Source of the DNA: Microbacteriaceae bacterium
GTDB taxonomy: Bacteria; Actinomycetota; Actinomycetes; Actinomycetales; Microbacteriaceae
DNA: 15,531 bases
Assembly: GCA_024639925.1 (NCBI GenBank)
Contig: JAHEGA010000047.1
Span: 1-15,531, forward strand
Direction of reading: 5' to 3'
A program made the translations under genes and the position numbers. The notes beneath the pieces were generated by a model. It was given only the letters and a program-made list of their open reading frames with translations, made no database searches and was not told the origin of the DNA. This document shows, piece after piece, positions 7,000-13,861 of the stretch (the stretch's first letter is position 1; the number at the start of each line of letters is the position of its first letter).

Positions 7000-8346
7000 A
7001 TGACCGACACTCTTGCGACCAGCTCCCACAAGGCCTCCGCGCGATCATCTCGCCTCGTGACGGCCATTCCCGGCCCCAAGTCCGCAGAGCTCCACAAACG
7101 TCGACTCGCGACCGTGTCAGCCGGTGTCGCCGCTACTTTCCCCGTGTATGCAGAGCGAGCGCACGATGCCACCATCGTCGATGTTGACGGTAACGAGTTT
7201 CTCGACCTCACCGGTGGCATCGGTGTAATGACGATTGGCCACACCAACGACTCTGTCGTGGGCGCTGTGGCCGACCAAGCCGCCAAAGTGACCCACACGT
7301 TGTTCGCCGTGGCCGGGTATGAGCCCTACATCCGGGTGTGCGAGCTTTTGGCTGAGCACACACCTGGAACCTTTGCCAAAAAGTCTGTACTCGTGAACTC
7401 GGGCGCGGAAGCGCTCGAAAATGCCGTCAAAATCGCTCGGAAGCACACGGGTCGAACAGAAGTAGCGGTCTTGCACCATGGCTACCACGGGCGCACGAAT
7501 CTCACCTCGGCGATGAACTACAACATGCACCCGTACGGAACGGGTTTCGGTCCGCTGGCGGGCTCAGTGCATCACGCGCCAAACTCATCACCGTTCCATG
7601 ACGGCCTCAGTGGTGCCGAGGCAGCCGAGCGGACAATTACCTACCTCGAGAAGCGCGTGGGCGCGAGCCAAATCGCGTGCCTCGTCGTTGAGCCCATTCA
7701 GGGGGAGGGCGGCTTCATCGTTCCCGCCGAAGGTTATCTTCCTGCTCTCGTTGCCTGGTGCCGCGACAACGGCATTGTGTACGTCTCGGACGAGGTTCAA
7801 AGCGGAATGGCCCGAACGGGCGCCTACTTTGCGAGCGAACACTTCGGTATCGAGCCAGACATGGTCACCAGCGCCAAAGGAATTGGTGGGGGCATGCCCA
7901 TTGCGGCAGTCACCGGCCGAGCAGACATCATGGATGCGTCACACCCTGGCGGGTTAGGGGGCACCTTCGGCGGAAACCCCGTGGCCTGCGCGGCCGTGGT
8001 CGCAGTGTTCGACGAAGTCAAAAAGAAGTCGTTGCTGGGCGAAGCAGACCGAGTGGGAGCAGCGCTCACCCAAGGGTTGAACGGTCTGAAGGACCGCTTC
8101 GCGCAGGTTGCGGACGTTCGCGGCATTGGCGCGATGGTCGCCATCGAATTCTCGGACCCCGTGACCGGGAAACCCGCACCTGAGGTAGCCAAGGCAATCC
8201 AGGCCTACGCCCTCCACCAGGGTGTCCTGATTCTCACGGCAGGGACGTTTGGCAATGTGCTGCGATTCCTCCCGGCGCTGGTGATCACCGACGACCAGAT
8301 CGCCGAGGCTGTCAGCGTGATGGCTGATGCGCTGGAGACTCTGTAG
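7000..8346 (+). CDS. gabT: 4-aminobutyrate aminotransferase (class III, PLP-dependent)
   Basis: GabT moves the amino group of GABA to 2-oxoglutarate, giving succinate semialdehyde and glutamate. The 448 residues show the class III aminotransferase pattern: LVNSGAEALENAVKIAR for cofactor phosphate binding, HHGYHGRTN, the EPIQGEGG motif, DEVQSGMARTG with the cofactor-binding Asp, and the Schiff-base lysine Lys293 in TSAKGIGGG. GTFGGNPVACAAV follows. ATG 7000 is preferred; the open frame extends back to 6832 but that part is antisense to the OsmC-like gene, and a -10 sits 8 nt before 7000. The asparaginase gene begins 3 nt after the stop. No succinate-semialdehyde dehydrogenase gene is in the window. 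Other omega-amino acids could also be substrates. Confidence 0.93.
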   Translation: MTDTLATSSHKASARSSRLVTAIPGPKSAELHKRRLATVSAGVAATFPVYAERAHDATIVDVDGNEFLDLTGGIGVMTIGHTNDSVVGAVADQAAKVTHTLFAVAGYEPYIRVCELLAEHTPGTFAKKSVLVNSGAEALENAVKIARKHTGRTEVAVLHHGYHGRTNLTSAMNYNMHPYGTGFGPLAGSVHHAPNSSPFHDGLSGAEAAERTITYLEKRVGASQIACLVVEPIQGEGGFIVPAEGYLPALVAWCRDNGIVYVSDEVQSGMARTGAYFASEHFGIEPDMVTSAKGIGGGMPIAAVTGRADIMDASHPGGLGGTFGGNPVACAAVVAVFDEVKKKSLLGEADRVGAALTQGLNGLKDRFAQVADVRGIGAMVAIEFSDPVTGKPAPEVAKAIQAYALHQGVLILTAGTFGNVLRFLPALVITDDQIAEAVSVMADALETL

Positions 8347-8349
8347 CCC

Positions 8350-9321
8350 GTGGCACTTCACCCCTTAGGGGTTACGGATGGGGTCGTTGTCGCGGAACTT
8401 GTGCGCGATTCTGTTGTGGAGTCTCTCCACCTCGGAGTGGTTGCGGTGTCCGATCCCTCGGGAAAGCTCCTTCTCGAAAAAGGCAACACCCAAGCAGTCG
8501 TCTATCCACGCTCGACACTCAAACCGCTTCAAGCTTTAGCACTGCTCTCCACCGGAGTGGAGTTCACCCCACTAGAGCTGGCACTGAGCACGGCCAGTCA
8601 CTGCGGTTCAGCACAGCACCGCGACGCGATAACCGCTTTCCTGCACCACCACCAGTTGGGCCCGCATCATCTTCGGTGTCCGGAGGATTGGCCCCTGGGA
8701 AGCGGAGAGCGCGCCGCGCTCATGGCAGAAGGTGGGCATCCCTCGCGACTGGCCATGAATTGCTCCGGCAAACACGCGGGTTTTTTGGCTACCTGCCAGC
8801 ATCAGAGCTGGGATCTCGACACGTACCTCTCCCCCTCCCATCCCCTGCAAACGCTCATTGTTGACACCATTACGGACTACGCGGGAGAGACACCCTCGTT
8901 TAGCTCAGTCGATGGGTGCGGCTCACCGCTGCACGCTCTGTCAGTCGGCGCATTGGCCCGCGCCTTTGCGCGGGTCGGCTCTGCGCAGACCGCGCACGAA
9001 AAACTGCTCCTCGACGCCGTCAAAAATAACTCCTGGGCGCTGGATGGTCAGGGCCGCGACAACACGGTCACCATCGACACCATCGGTGGCATCGCCAAGA
9101 TTGGTGCCGAAGGACTCGTGGCCATGACCACGCCGGAGGGCGTCGGTGTTGCGGTGAAGATTCTGGATGGTTCGATGCGAGCAACGACCGTGGTCGCTCT
9201 GAGCGCGTTAGCCAGTGTGGGGGCAATCAGCAGCGACGCCTTCACCACACTTGCCGAGGTTCTCGCGGTTCCCGTGACCGGGGGAGAATCCACCATTGGT
9301 GGGCTCCGGCCAACGATATAG
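8350..9321 (+). CDS. L-asparaginase, Rhizobium etli-type (PF06089, class 3)
   Basis: The protein (323 residues) hydrolyses asparagine to aspartate and ammonia. It belongs to the Asparaginase_II (PF06089) family, unrelated to E. coli AnsA/AnsB. Residues known from the R. etli enzyme are all present: Ser55 and Lys58 in YPRSTLKPLQ (the S-x-x-K nucleophile pair), Ser83-His84 in TASHCGS, the metal-site residues Cys138 and Lys141 in NCSGKH together with Cys190 in VDGCGSP, and the conserved Lys250 in GGIAKIGAEG. The GTG start lies 3 nt after the gabT stop without its own SD, so translation is coupled. No signal peptide is seen, so it is cytoplasmic. A possible terminator follows, separating it from ald. 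Confidence 0.92.
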   Translation: MALHPLGVTDGVVVAELVRDSVVESLHLGVVAVSDPSGKLLLEKGNTQAVVYPRSTLKPLQALALLSTGVEFTPLELALSTASHCGSAQHRDAITAFLHHHQLGPHHLRCPEDWPLGSGERAALMAEGGHPSRLAMNCSGKHAGFLATCQHQSWDLDTYLSPSHPLQTLIVDTITDYAGETPSFSSVDGCGSPLHALSVGALARAFARVGSAQTAHEKLLLDAVKNNSWALDGQGRDNTVTIDTIGGIAKIGAEGLVAMTTPEGVGVAVKILDGSMRATTVVALSALASVGAISSDAFTTLAEVLAVPVTGGESTIGGLRPTI

Positions 9322-9351
9322 ACTGTCCTAGCCCGTGGCGCCGCCACGCCT

Positions 9352-9378
9352 AAGCCCACGGTTTATGGGGCTTTTCTT
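9352..9378 (+). terminator. Possible intrinsic terminator after the gabT-asparaginase pair
   Basis: AAGCCC (9352-9357) can pair with GGGCTT (9368-9373) around a 10-nt loop, followed by TTCTT, so part of the T-run is in the stem. Directly upstream is a second hairpin, CGTGGC (9334-9339) with GCCACG (9343-9348) and a GCC loop. The stems are short, so this may be a weak or attenuating signal rather than a strong terminator. Confidence 0.35.
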
Positions 9379-9411
9379 GGGCAAACACCGCAATCGCTAG
9401 AGGTACATCTG

Positions 9412-10530
9412 ATGAAGGTCTCGGTCCCCAAAGAAGTAAAAAACAACGAGTTCCGGGTCGCCCTCACTCCCGCTGGTGTTCGGGCTCTGATGCTCAGCGG
9501 ACATGAAGTCACGGTGGAAACAGGGGCCGGTATTGGCTCAGGAATCAGCGATGAGGACTACCGAGCAGAGGGCGCCATCATAGGCGCAGACGCAGCGTCA
9601 GTGTGGGCCAGCGCAGACATGGTAGTCAAAGTCAAAGAGCCGATCGCCTCGGAGTATGGCTACTTCCGGTCAGACCTCCTCTTGTTCACCTACCTCCACC
9701 TTGCCGCCGAACCCGAGTTGACCGAAGCACTGCTTCAAGCGGGGACCACCGCAATTGCCTACGAAACTGTGGAGGGCCGCACCGGTGGTCTGCCTCTTCT
9801 CGCCCCGATGAGTGAGGTTGCGGGACGACTGTCCGCCATCGTGGGCGCGGCAACCCTGATCAAGCCCGCCGGAGGCATGGGCCAACTCGTCCCCGGAGTG
9901 CCGGGCACCAGACCCGCGTCTGTCGTGGTCCTCGGTGGAGGAGTTGCCGGAACCAACGCGGTATCTGTCGCGGTCGGACTCGGCGCGGACGTCACGGTGT
10001 TAGACACCAACCTGCAAAGGCTCAAGGAACTCGATGCCCTGTACGCGGGCCGCATTAAGACCGCCGCCTCGAATTCGCTGGAAATTGAGAAGGCGTGCCT
10101 CAACGCGGACCTGGTCATTGGTTCGGTACTCATTCCCGGTGCAAAGGCTCCCAAGCTTGTGTCGCTCGATCTCGTTTCGCGGATGAAACCAGGCAGCGTT
10201 CTCGTGGATATCGCGGTCGATCAGGGTGGGTGTTTCGAAGGGTCAAAGCCCACCACCCACGCGGACCCGACGTACACGGTCCATGAGAGCGTCTATTACT
10301 GCGTGGCCAATATGCCCGGAGCTGTGCCGCAGACCTCGACCATGGCGCTCACCAATGCCACCATGCCCTACGTTTCCGCCCTAGCCTCCAAGGGCTGGAA
10401 AGAAGCGTTGGCCGCGGACGCCGGACTCGCTCAGGGTCTCAATACTCACGGCGGCAAGCTGACCAACGATGCGGTGGGTATCGCTACCGGTCACGACACC
10501 ATCAGTGTTGCCAGCGCGCTAAGCGAGTAA
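9412..10530 (+). CDS. ald: Alanine dehydrogenase
   Basis: Ald interconverts alanine and pyruvate with NAD+ and ammonia, either for alanine catabolism or for ammonia assimilation. The 372 residues are full length (family about 370). The known catalytic residues fall at their textbook positions: Arg15 in EFRVALTP, Lys75 in VVKVKEP, His96 in TYLHLA and Asp270 in VDIAVDQGG. The NAD-binding motif is VVLGGGVAGTNA. ATG 9412 has the SD AGAGG 8 nt upstream (9399-9403). The gene follows the asparaginase by 90 bp that hold two small hairpins. Its last 29 bp overlap the 3' end of the convergent EccC-like gene. Confidence 0.97.
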   Translation: MKVSVPKEVKNNEFRVALTPAGVRALMLSGHEVTVETGAGIGSGISDEDYRAEGAIIGADAASVWASADMVVKVKEPIASEYGYFRSDLLLFTYLHLAAEPELTEALLQAGTTAIAYETVEGRTGGLPLLAPMSEVAGRLSAIVGAATLIKPAGGMGQLVPGVPGTRPASVVVLGGGVAGTNAVSVAVGLGADVTVLDTNLQRLKELDALYAGRIKTAASNSLEIEKACLNADLVIGSVLIPGAKAPKLVSLDLVSRMKPGSVLVDIAVDQGGCFEGSKPTTHADPTYTVHESVYYCVANMPGAVPQTSTMALTNATMPYVSALASKGWKEALAADAGLAQGLNTHGGKLTNDAVGIATGHDTISVASALSE

Positions 10531-12937
10531 GAAAGACTTTCCCTCTCCAGCTGGCGACCATCATGCCCTCGGGCACGGGCAATGGGGGAATGTGAATGCG
10601 CCCGCCTGTCGCCTGATGGGCTTCTCGTGAGGAGATGCCATCGCAGAGCACTGGTGTCTCGTGAAGAATTCTGGAAAGCGTTGCCCACTGGGTAAGGAGG
10701 ACCTCGGGTAGTCCCGCCCAGGTCACCGGCGATCCTTCCCAACGCTGGGGTTCATGGGTAAGCACGATGGGCGCTAGCCCTATCGCTCCTTCGGGCTCAC
10801 GAGGATGCTCGAGTGCTGCTGGAAGACTTGACCCGGACATAATCTGGATTTCTGCTTCCTCACAGTGGCCTCTTCCGGGAAGGCGGACACCCCAACCGCC
10901 CCACGCCAGAGAAACTTCTGGTTTGGCGATGGAGAGAACCACGATCTTCGCGGCGAACCGTGCCAGAGCGCGAAGCTGTGGGGACTCCACGTCAGCGCTC
11001 AACAGCACAGCTCCTTGATGCTGGTCAAGCTGATTCCACAGGATTTCAGCCCCATCGGTACCGGCACGACTGAACAGTTGGTCGGCATGGTCAATGATGC
11101 ACACCTCGCCCGGATGGAGGGATGCCAGCTGCAGCGAGGCAATGAAGGGTTCAGAATCGAGCACGGCACAGGTCGGCAGCGCCGATGCGAGTGCCGCTAG
11201 CGCTGACGTTCTCCCGCTCCCCCGGTCCCCCACGACCACTAAAGAACCTTCGGTAACCGGGTCGTAGACAAGTGGCCGATGGACTCGTGCCTCCAGATCA
11301 TCCATCAGACACCAGGCCGGCAGGGTCTGTGGAACAGTGGCGGGCAGTTCTTCCGCCCATACGCGCCAGCGGGAGGCTTCCTCGGTGTCACTCTCCGGTT
11401 CTACCCTCGGGACGACGTGAACATCGGTCGAGGGGTGATGGGCTCCCACGGCGATGCCCACCCCCGGAGGTGCATTGCGCAACGTTTCCCCACGACGGGC
11501 ATCGAGCCCGGGAATCCACGAGGTCACCTCCGACTCATCGCTGACTCGGCCACACAGACGAAGAGCAATGTTCGCCATAACGGCCGGCCCCAGCACTCCC
11601 TGAATTCTCTGGGTGGCGATCATCACATGGATTCCCAGCGAGCGTCCACGAGCAACAACATCCGACAGCGTGCTCGACCAGGCAGGGAATGTCTCCAACA
11701 ACCAGGCCGCTTCATCAACGGCCACCACCAACCGGGGACACAAGACTGCAGCGGGGAGGTGCGAAATATCCCCCACACCGTGCTCTGCCAGTAATCGTTC
11801 ACGAAACACCATCTCGCGAGCAAGACCCGAGAGGGCCCGCGAGGCCCTGTCTGCATCAAGATCGCTCACACTTCCCACAGCGTGCGGAAGCCCCCTCAGC
11901 GGTGAGAGTCCTGCACCTCCCTTGAAGTCAATGACGACCACAACCAGTTCCCTCGGCGAGTAGTGCTCTGCCATCGAGAGCACCATTGAACAGAGCGTGA
12001 CGCTCTTTCCCGAGCCTGTTGCGCCCCAGATGACCGCGTGGGGCCCCTCGGCCACCAAGTTCCACGGTGTCGTGTCTCCGACATCGAGAAAAAGTTGATC
12101 TCGCCGCGAGTAATCAATCGACCCCACGAGTGCGCTGTCGGGGCCCACCGGCAACAGTTTTTGTGCAATCCACGAAAACTCTGACTGGCTAAGACCCTCG
12201 GCCAGCAATGTCCGGGTGACCCCCGGGGAATCTCGGACATCAAGGTGGCGGGAGCCCTGAGGTACAACAATGACCTGGCACTCCGCAGGAACGTCCTGGA
12301 GCGCGTTTACCCAGACAGCCAGAGAAGGCCCGCGAAACGTCTGGGGCAGGCCGGTACCCTGTCGCACCCCCGCGGGCAGGGTCCTCCTCTGCTCCGCTGT
12401 TGCACGCAGTATCCACTGGGCCAGAATCAGGCGCCACAGAGACACCGCGCCCTCTGGGCCTATCAGGGCAATCCCACGGTGGCACTCGACTACACCCGGC
12501 ATCGCGGGGATGCCTCCCTCCCCTCCCAGTGGATGGCCTCGTGGTGGCGTCCACCACCCGGTTCCCAGGCGCACCTGGTCAGAAACCTCGCCACCATCGC
12601 GCCAAAAGGGATCCCGCATTTCCTCCAAGAGCGAAGGGCGGAGACGCTGGGCATCAGCGAGTGCCCGAGAGCGAGCTTCGTGCTGCGCTGCATCAAACTT
12701 GTCCGAGTCGCGAGCAAAGTCCTCACACTCGCGCGCATGCTGTTTCTGCTGAGACCTTCGGGATTCCCACCACGAACCCAGCACCATGGCTGGGCCGAGA
12801 ACTCCCATCACCAGGGCCAACGGAGATCGAAACAGGCCGGCCATGACGAGCGAGAGAACAACCGGTGTGAGGACCGGTATCCAGGGAAAGCGCGGGAGAG
12901 TGAGAGCCGTGGGTTCACGCGGGGCTGGGTCCATCAC
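10502..12937 (-). CDS. FtsK/SpoIIIE-family ATPase, EccC/EssC-like (type VII secretion ATPase relative)
   Basis: This 811-residue protein has two N-terminal membrane segments (about residues 17-35 and 38-56) and a charged, probably helical linker (58-100). An FtsK/SpoIIIE ATPase domain (about 285-520) follows, with Walker A GATGSGKS (Lys311), IDFKGGAGL, Walker B RLVVAVDEA and IATQRIQGVL. A second ATPase-like domain (about 560-790) has GDRGSGRT, where Arg576 replaces the Walker lysine, and VCIIDHADQLF. This order matches EccC/EssC motors of type VII secretion, but those are about 1300-1500 residues with three ATPase domains. It lacks the long linker and gamma domain of chromosome translocase FtsK. 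The start is GTG 12937 or the adjacent ATG 12934; TTTACT lies 6 nt before the GTG. The FHA gene is 90 bp upstream on the same strand. Motor family firm; cargo unknown. Confidence 0.88.
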   Translation of the reverse strand: MMDPAPREPTALTLPRFPWIPVLTPVVLSLVMAGLFRSPLALVMGVLGPAMVLGSWWESRRSQQKQHARECEDFARDSDKFDAAQHEARSRALADAQRLRPSLLEEMRDPFWRDGGEVSDQVRLGTGWWTPPRGHPLGGEGGIPAMPGVVECHRGIALIGPEGAVSLWRLILAQWILRATAEQRRTLPAGVRQGTGLPQTFRGPSLAVWVNALQDVPAECQVIVVPQGSRHLDVRDSPGVTRTLLAEGLSQSEFSWIAQKLLPVGPDSALVGSIDYSRRDQLFLDVGDTTPWNLVAEGPHAVIWGATGSGKSVTLCSMVLSMAEHYSPRELVVVVIDFKGGAGLSPLRGLPHAVGSVSDLDADRASRALSGLAREMVFRERLLAEHGVGDISHLPAAVLCPRLVVAVDEAAWLLETFPAWSSTLSDVVARGRSLGIHVMIATQRIQGVLGPAVMANIALRLCGRVSDESEVTSWIPGLDARRGETLRNAPPGVGIAVGAHHPSTDVHVVPRVEPESDTEEASRWRVWAEELPATVPQTLPAWCLMDDLEARVHRPLVYDPVTEGSLVVVGDRGSGRTSALAALASALPTCAVLDSEPFIASLQLASLHPGEVCIIDHADQLFSRAGTDGAEILWNQLDQHQGAVLLSADVESPQLRALARFAAKIVVLSIAKPEVSLAWGGWGVRLPGRGHCEEAEIQIMSGSSLPAALEHPREPEGAIGLAPIVLTHEPQRWEGSPVTWAGLPEVLLTQWATLSRILHETPVLCDGISSREAHQATGGRIHIPPLPVPEGMMVASWRGKVFLTRLARWQH

Positions 12938-12943
12938 CGGCGC

Positions 12944-12949
12944 AGTAAA
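12944..12949 (-). promoter_or_regulatory. Possible -10 hexamer of the EccC-like gene
   Basis: TTTACT (4 of 6 to TATAAT) is followed by 6 nt and the GTG at 12937, and no SD is seen. The spacing equals that of the better leaderless candidates, but the hexamer lacks the TA dinucleotide. Co-transcription from the FHA promoter is equally possible. Confidence 0.25.
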
Positions 12950-13027
12950 TCATCGCAGTGAAGCGACCGTGCGCTAGAGAATGCTTCTTGGAGACGCCTG
13001 CAAACCTGGGTAGTTGTGGACGGGTTA

Positions 13028-13732
13028 CTACTGCAGGGTGAACGCGATGTCGCCCATCGTGACCTTTGATCCCCGGACAAGAGGATAAACGTCGTAGGGG
13101 ATGCACTGAAGGGCTGGAGAACCAGGTTCCTCCACTACCGTTCCGGCAACCGTCTTGAGGTCTTTGACCCAGAACACCCCTCGCTTCACACCGAATTCGA
13201 GATGCTCCGGCGCGACCGTGTCCGTGTCGTCTTCCAGGAAAACGCGCTGTCGGCCCTCTTCGGGCTCCTCCGGCAGCGGTTTCACGCCAATAATTCCGGG
13301 GGTCTCCCCCACGGTGAACGTCATCCCGGAATCGAATTTCAAGAGGAAGCGAGCGGGACTCGTTGCTTTACGAGGAGAGCTCGCACCAGAGCGCTCCGCT
13401 TCTTCGATATCAAACAGCGACATTGCCTCGGTGGGCTGATCGACCTCGGTGTGGACGTCCGGCTTCTCGGCAGTGTCCTCCGGCTTTCTTCCCAGACTCA
13501 GGCTCCGGCGCAACCATCCTGTGGCACGCTGAAGAGGATCAGTGCTCGGTGTTTCACTCCGGTCTTCATCCTCCGTGGGAACATCTGCGGGCGCTTCTGG
13601 CTCGGGCATCGGCAGGGGTCGAGTCATCGATTGCCCGCACCCAGGGCAGAACAAACTGGTGGCCACCACCATTTCGCTGCAGCGCGTGCACGCGCGTGGA
13701 GGGGTCACAGCGGTGGCATCAAAAAGACTCAT
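13028..13732 (-). CDS. Zinc-ribbon protein with degenerate C-terminal FHA domain
   Basis: The 234 residues comprise an N-terminal zinc ribbon with four cysteines (Cys15, Cys18, Cys29, Cys32: CTRC and CPGC), an acidic Pro/Glu/Asp-rich linker (about 39-125) and an FHA-like beta domain (about 127-234). FHA domains normally read phosphothreonine. Here the usual GR is Gly149-Val150, the S-x-x-H is APEH (174-177) with Ser replaced by Ala, and the N-G-T is AGT (196-198) with Asn replaced by Ala. Phosphothreonine binding is therefore doubtful. ATG 13732 is chosen: the frame extends to 13846, but TACCCT lies 7 nt before 13732 and the extension is not protein-like. The pMSLFD peptide occurs at 1-5 and again at 104-108. 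The EccC-like gene lies 90 bp downstream. FHA domains are fused to EssC in Firmicutes type VII systems, which suggests the two proteins work together. Confidence 0.82.
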   Translation of the reverse strand: MSLFDATAVTPPRACTRCSEMVVATSLFCPGCGQSMTRPLPMPEPEAPADVPTEDEDRSETPSTDPLQRATGWLRRSLSLGRKPEDTAEKPDVHTEVDQPTEAMSLFDIEEAERSGASSPRKATSPARFLLKFDSGMTFTVGETPGIIGVKPLPEEPEEGRQRVFLEDDTDTVAPEHLEFGVKRGVFWVKDLKTVAGTVVEEPGSPALQCIPYDVYPLVRGSKVTMGDIAFTLQ

Positions 13733-13739
13733 CAGTCGT

Positions 13740-13745
13740 AGGGTA
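13740..13745 (-). promoter_or_regulatory. Predicted -10 hexamer of the zinc-ribbon/FHA gene (leaderless)
   Basis: TACCCT on the minus strand is followed by ACGACTG (7 nt) and the ATG at 13732. There is no SD, which suggests a leaderless mRNA for the FHA-EccC pair. No -35 is recognised. Confidence 0.45.
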
Positions 13746-13850
13746 CAAGGCACGGTGAAGGGTTCCCGCGCGACACCACGTGTGACGCACACCCGGCCCC
13801 GCCAACAGGGTTCCCACGGTTGACTCGACGACAATAGACACAGCATCGAG

Positions 13851-13856
13851 AAGGAG
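13851..13856 (+). promoter_or_regulatory. Ribosome binding site fixing the GTG start of the HExxH protein
   Basis: AAGGAG lies 5 nt before the GTG at 13862. A TTGACT hexamer at 13820-13825 could be a -35, but no TANNNT follows at 16-18 bp, so the promoter remains unassigned. Confidence 0.75.
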
Positions 13857-13861
13857 CCTTC

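Noticed and set aside
10502..12937. Chromosome-segregation translocase FtsK
   Set aside because: There are two membrane segments rather than four, no long linker, no gamma winged-helix domain, and a second degenerate ATPase domain is present; this fits EccC/EssC relatives instead.
12245..12961. 238-codon plus-strand open frame opposite the EccC-like gene
   Set aside because: Composition is Arg/Pro/His-rich and shadow-like, and it is antisense to clear motor-protein sequence with recognisable membrane segments.
13733..13846. N-terminal extension of the zinc-ribbon/FHA gene
   Set aside because: The 38 extra residues do not look like a conserved domain or signal peptide and would cover the intergenic region, whereas 13732 has a close -10.
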